Source of the DNA: Phaeodactylum tricornutum CCAP 1055/1
Lineage: Eukaryota > Bacillariophyta > Bacillariophyceae > Surirellales > Neidiaceae
Assembly: GCF_000150955.2 (NCBI RefSeq)
Contig: NC_011669.1
Coordinates: forward strand, 1,069,667-1,133,666
Reading direction: 5' to 3'
DNA: 64,000 nt
Position numbers and translations under genes: made by a program. The notes below the pieces were generated by a model. The model made no database searches and was not told where the DNA came from. It saw nothing but the letters and a program-made list of their open reading frames with translations. Within the stretch, counting starts at the first letter, position 1. Every line of letters begins with the position of its first letter. This document shows, piece by piece, positions 60,401 through 64,000 of the stretch.

Positions 60401-62344
60401 GAGGTGGGACGGAGTCCGGGCGGATCGGATCGCGACGGACCGGGACGACGGCAACTCGACTGTCTCTAAATAGCGCACCGTGTCGAGACGATCTTGTAGC
60501 TCTCGTTGCTTGGCGACCAACGCGGTGTGTAACTGGCGGGTGGATTCCGGAAACGTTGTTTGCACCACGGTATCAATGACAGTGTTCATGGCCAACAGGG
60601 CATCACGGACCGGACACTCTAGGACCAGATCCACGGCTTGGAGCAACGACCGTACTCCGAATCGGTTTCCCGTCCGGGCACCGCGAGCCAAATTGTGCAA
60701 GCATCGTTGCGCGACATCCGTCTCTACCCAAGGGTGATGATCCAGTAGTGACGCGAGACGTTTCAGAGCAATTTGGGAAGGATGGAAGGATACGTGGCCG
60801 TTGTCGTGGTCGAGTTGGGCCAGATTGTATTGCCCAACCACGGCTTCGGCGGCATCCAAATCTCCACGTTGCAGCAATTGACAGACGTGACCCACACGGG
60901 CGGCCGTGGCGTCGGGTAGAAAGAATCGGTAGCGGCCGGTACCGCGGTGGGACGTTTCGAGTGCGGTTTGCACGAAAAATCCAAACGGTTGTGGGTGTGA
61001 ATTCGGTGGCGTGGGGGACAACGACAACACTGCCAACGGCACCCGCGTTTCAAGGGGAATGGTAAAGACGACGTGTGGGTTGGCGAGTACGGTCAATCCC
61101 ATGGTTTCGTCCAGCAAGACTTGCAGGACCTGAAGACAGGCCCCGGTCGAGGTACGGTAGGCCACGGCCAAGGCCAGAGTGTCGTCGGAATACGCCTGGA
61201 TCGGGGTCAGATCCAGAACATTGGGGACGCTTGCTTTACTGTGAAACGGCACGGGACCACCGTGGCGCATGTTGTAGTGACAGACAACCCGGACACTATC
61301 CGGATCCCACCAAAAGACGCCCGACGCCCGAGAAGCTTCCGTCCCCGAGTAACTGCCGACGAAAAAGAAGGGGTCCGAGTCTTGGTCGCGGCCGGGTTTC
61401 CCGAAGGAACGTGAGGCCACGGACAATCCTTGTTCCGCATCTAGAATACGGTGTGGGTGTTCGTCCACGGCCCCGGGAGTTTCCGGCACCAGTTCGGCGG
61501 CCTCGTGAGCCGTAGTGGGGACCAACACTGTGCGGTAGACCCCCAGAGCCCGACCGTGCGCGTACATTCCCACGAAACGGGGTGTCTCGGGATCGCCACG
61601 GGTTCGGTATTCCCGTACCGACCGTAGATCGTCGGGCAACGTGAGGGTATGAATCCGCCAACGAGCCACGGCGTGTGCGAGGCTCGTCGTAGTAGTGGTG
61701 ACGTCGGCGTCGTCCATTCGTCCATCCAACGCGAGCGTTGGCAGAGTAGATCCGTCCATGTGCGAAACGACCACGAGCTGACCACCATGAGTGGTAGTAT
61801 TGGAAGTAGGATCGCGATCGCGTGTGAGTATTTCGATGCACAAGGTATCGTGCCCGTTGGCGTGGACCCCGAAGGACAGCCGAACATCGGACCGTGTGGG
61901 GAGGGACCGCGTGACGAGTACGGCCCCATCGAGGGCACGGAGCACGGCTACGGTACCCCCCGCAATGGCCACGGCCACAATAGTACCGGTAGTATTGGTC
62001 ACTACCTGCGTGACGACGGCGTGATCGGAACCTAAGGAGACTTGCCAAGCCGGCGTCAGGAATGGTACGGTTGTCGTATCGTCGGTGGTAGTGTTGGTGC
62101 TGCTTGTGCTGGTTGTTGTTGTGTTGGTGCTTCTTGTGCTGGTAGTGGTGTGCGGTTGTTGTTGTTGCGAAACGAATCCGTACACGCTCGAGCCACGGGC
62201 CAGAGCATACCGACCGACGGTACAATCGGTCGACTCGGATGTGGAGCATAATCCGTGGGCGATTGTGGACTCTTCCGGCACCGGCCATTCCCAGTCGACG
62301 AGTCGCACCGACGACAGCCAAGGACGGTGGGATGTCGTCGTCAT
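54490..62344 (-). CDS. NBAS/MIP2 (Sec39-domain) Golgi-to-ER tethering subunit
   Basis: Two open frames, 62344-59747 and 59697-54490, overlap in different frames. A 49-base GT-AG intron (59746-59698) joins them exactly in phase, giving about 2601 residues (human NBAS is about 2371). MTTTSHRPWLSSVRLVDWEWP starts the N-terminal beta-propeller (about 1-420), which contains a Thr/Asn low-complexity insert near residue 60-80. Alpha-solenoid sequence follows. WYVGDGLLLPPQEALDVSM (about 1430) resembles the best conserved stretch of the Sec39 region of NBAS and plant MIP2. NBAS is part of the syntaxin-18/Dsl1-type complex that tethers COPI vesicles at the ER, and in animals it also acts in nonsense-mediated decay. 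Assignment rests on remembered motifs and architecture. Confidence 0.75.
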
Positions 62345-63190
62345 GGTCAACGTTGGAATAATATTGGAATAACGAGTGATGCACGACGAAAATGGGTAGA
62401 GGAAGGAAAGGGAGGACAACAACAGTGCCGTGCCGTGCAAGAATGCAGGAATGTCTACCTGCATTGCAGTGTCGTACCGGACTTCGCGACACGAGTCCAC
62501 CAACGGGAGATTCGAGAGCCGATTTCCGACAATGTCGTAGACAACGGAATTTCGTCCGCGTCGAAGAAACGAGCGCACTCGTCCGTCGCACACCCCCCAT
62601 CGCCACGCGCGACCATTTTTTGAATTCGAGTCGGGGATCCAATCCCGTTTCGTGGGCTTCCGTCCCACTGTCCCCCCGGAAGTGACGGTAGCGATCCGTG
62701 GCGCGCCCGGAACATTCCTCTTTATTTAGACTCGTAGACATTGACAAATATTTTTAAAATTTCAATTCACGCCGTGGCCATCGGTGGGACGTCGAGGAAA
62801 TGTGCGATCTTGTTCTTCTACGTGTTCCCCCGTAGCAGTGGTACCGAAGTCATTCCAAATTCGAAGACGTGCCGGCGTCGCAAATTCAAGTGGTGCGGCG
62901 TACGAAGGTGTGTGTGGGGATTTGCGCGAAACACTTACTCTAGAGTTCGTAGGCAACTCCTCTCCGTATCTCTTTTCTCTCTACCCACACGTCGTAGCGA
63001 ATGGAACACGCAGCGGGGTCCATTCTAGAATCTACCAACCACAAGTGGTGGGTGTTTCTTGTTGGTCGTCGTCGTCCCTCCTCTTTCTCCATTGGAACGA
63101 CTCTAGTCGTCGTTGGGTATCACACACACATCCACACAGACACATATCGTTCGATTGAAGCGAGTCATCGGATTGCTTTGTTCGACAGGT
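62345..63190. promoter_or_regulatory. divergent promoter region, NBAS (-) and CXC factor (+)
   Basis: About 850 bases. The NBAS frame stays open upstream of the chosen ATG for 108 codons, but that stretch is Arg-rich and unlike the family. The central part near 62718-62768 is AT-rich; no clear motif copy was seen. Confidence 0.4.
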
Positions 63191-64000
63191 ATGAGTGGCA
63201 CCAACCATTCCGCTCCGCACGGGTCGCCGAACCACACCAGTACTACTGCTACCACTACCACCACGACGACGACAGCTCCACCCACGTACTACACTGCGTA
63301 CGGAGGAGGTGCCGGGAATCCACCCCCATCCTTTGCTGACGGATTCCCCCACAGCCACACGGGACCGCCACCTTCCCGAGTCTACCACGGCACGGGATCG
63401 CCCGAAACAGGATCACCCGCGCCGCACCAGCCACCACCATCACAACCACCATCGTATCACCACCACCACCGTTCGCCTTGGAAAGGATATCCCTGGGGAG
63501 GATCATCTGCGGAATCCGTACCGGTCAACGCATCTTCCGCTACTACTACCAATAGTACTACCAATACTACCACGGGGGCTCCACCGCCGTACGCCATTGG
63601 AAGTGGTGGAAGTGGAAACCACACCCACCACAACGCGACTACGGCGGGATCGACCGGATACCGTCACTCGTACGTGGGACCACCACTACCACCCGCCCAC
63701 GCAAGTTACTGGGGACCACCACGGTCCACCAGTGATCTCCTAGCCGGAGGAGCATCCGTCGCCAACGATGGACGTGAAGGCGCCACGTCGCCCTCGCAAA
63801 TTGAAACGGATCATCTCGAATTCGTTCAAGCCGTGGGTTGTACCTGCAAGAAAACACGCTGTTTGAAACTATACTGTCAATGTTTCGGAGTCAAGATCTA
63901 TTGTGGTCCCAACTGCCGTTGTTTGGACTGTCACAATGTTCCCGCACAAGAAGATGCCCGGCAGAATGCCATGAAGGTTATACTCTCACGCAATCCCCAC
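63191..64000 (+). CDS. tesmin/TSO1-like CXC-domain (LIN54-type) protein, 5' part
   Basis: ATG at 63191; the frame is open for 270 codons to the window edge, so the 3' end is missing. Residues 1-200 are low complexity, rich in Thr, Pro, His, Gly and Ser (His-rich runs near 95-100). Then IETDHLEFVQAV leads into the CXC/CRC motif: GCTCKKTRCLKLYCQCF, then YCGPNCRC and CHNV, with Cys spacing typical of tesmin/TSO1 proteins. These factors bind TTYRAA-type sites; LIN54 is the DNA-binding subunit of the DREAM/MuvB cell-cycle complex. A second CXC repeat is expected downstream, outside the window. Confidence 0.88.
   Translation, partial: MSGTNHSAPHGSPNHTSTTATTTTTTTTAPPTYYTAYGGGAGNPPPSFADGFPHSHTGPPPSRVYHGTGSPETGSPAPHQPPPSQPPSYHHHHRSPWKGYPWGGSSAESVPVNASSATTTNSTTNTTTGAPPPYAIGSGGSGNHTHHNATTAGSTGYRHSYVGPPLPPAHASYWGPPRSTSDLLAGGASVANDGREGATSPSQIETDHLEFVQAVGCTCKKTRCLKLYCQCFGVKIYCGPNCRCLDCHNVPAQEDARQNAMKVILSRNPH

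Noticed and set aside
54490-62344. Two independent genes instead of one NBAS
   Set aside because: Each frame holds only half of the family's architecture, and a phase-correct GT-AG intron joins them.
61296-62747. 483-codon minus-strand frame overlapping the NBAS 5' exon
   Set aside because: Extremely Arg/His-rich, in another frame of a GC-rich exon; the NBAS frame gives the recognisable protein.

Overview
The window looks like nuclear DNA of a pennate diatom, most likely Phaeodactylum tricornutum or a close relative. The reasons are a compact gene layout, mostly one to three exons per gene with short GT-AG introns (about 50-110 bases), and several proteins that begin with a secretory signal followed by a plastid motif of the A-F-x-P type (FtsH, a HAD nucleotidase, a methyltransferase, a Rieske-like protein and a small thylakoid-type protein). 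The species name is inference from these traits; no database was searched.

Layout. 1-11.4 kb: end of a class III aminotransferase, a small SET protein, plastid FtsH protease, a PA-domain/prolyl-4-hydroxylase gene whose reading frame breaks, and a long ArfGAP protein with FANFN-type repeats. 11.4-15.5 kb: a 4.1 kb gene-free, AT-rich block with several families of decayed tandem repeats; its core is about 32% GC by hand count, which fits the known low-GC character of diatom centromeres. 15.5-31.4 kb: a plastid HAD 5'-nucleotidase, two tandem membrane-anchored proteins with glycolipid-transfer (GLTP) domains, several membrane or coiled-coil proteins of unknown role, a 3-hydroxyacyl-CoA dehydratase-like protein lacking its catalytic Tyr, a plastid methyltransferase and a plastid Rieske-like protein lacking cluster ligands. 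31.9-44.4 kb: a severin-like gelsolin protein, a membrane-bound PDI with a KKxx tail, unknown membrane proteins, a leucine-repeat protein and a 1270-residue mosaic joining Tudor-like, SET, spermidine-synthase-like and two AdoMet-decarboxylase-like regions. 45.6-64 kb: the APC/C subunit Cdc27, a thylakoid-type protein, a PqiA-like membrane protein, mitochondrial ribosomal protein uL23m, a SET-like/prolyl-4-hydroxylase gene with a frame break, an NBAS/MIP2-type Golgi-to-ER tethering subunit of about 2600 residues, and the start of a tesmin/TSO1 CXC transcription factor running off the end.

The genes are housekeeping and organelle genes on both strands without operons. What links them is a short sequence with core ACTGT/ACAGT, in the context T[TG]ACTGTnA, found in nearly every intergenic gap, often just before a start codon and sometimes paired. 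It is nearly absent from the AT-rich block. No mobile element, rRNA, tRNA or CRISPR array was recognised.
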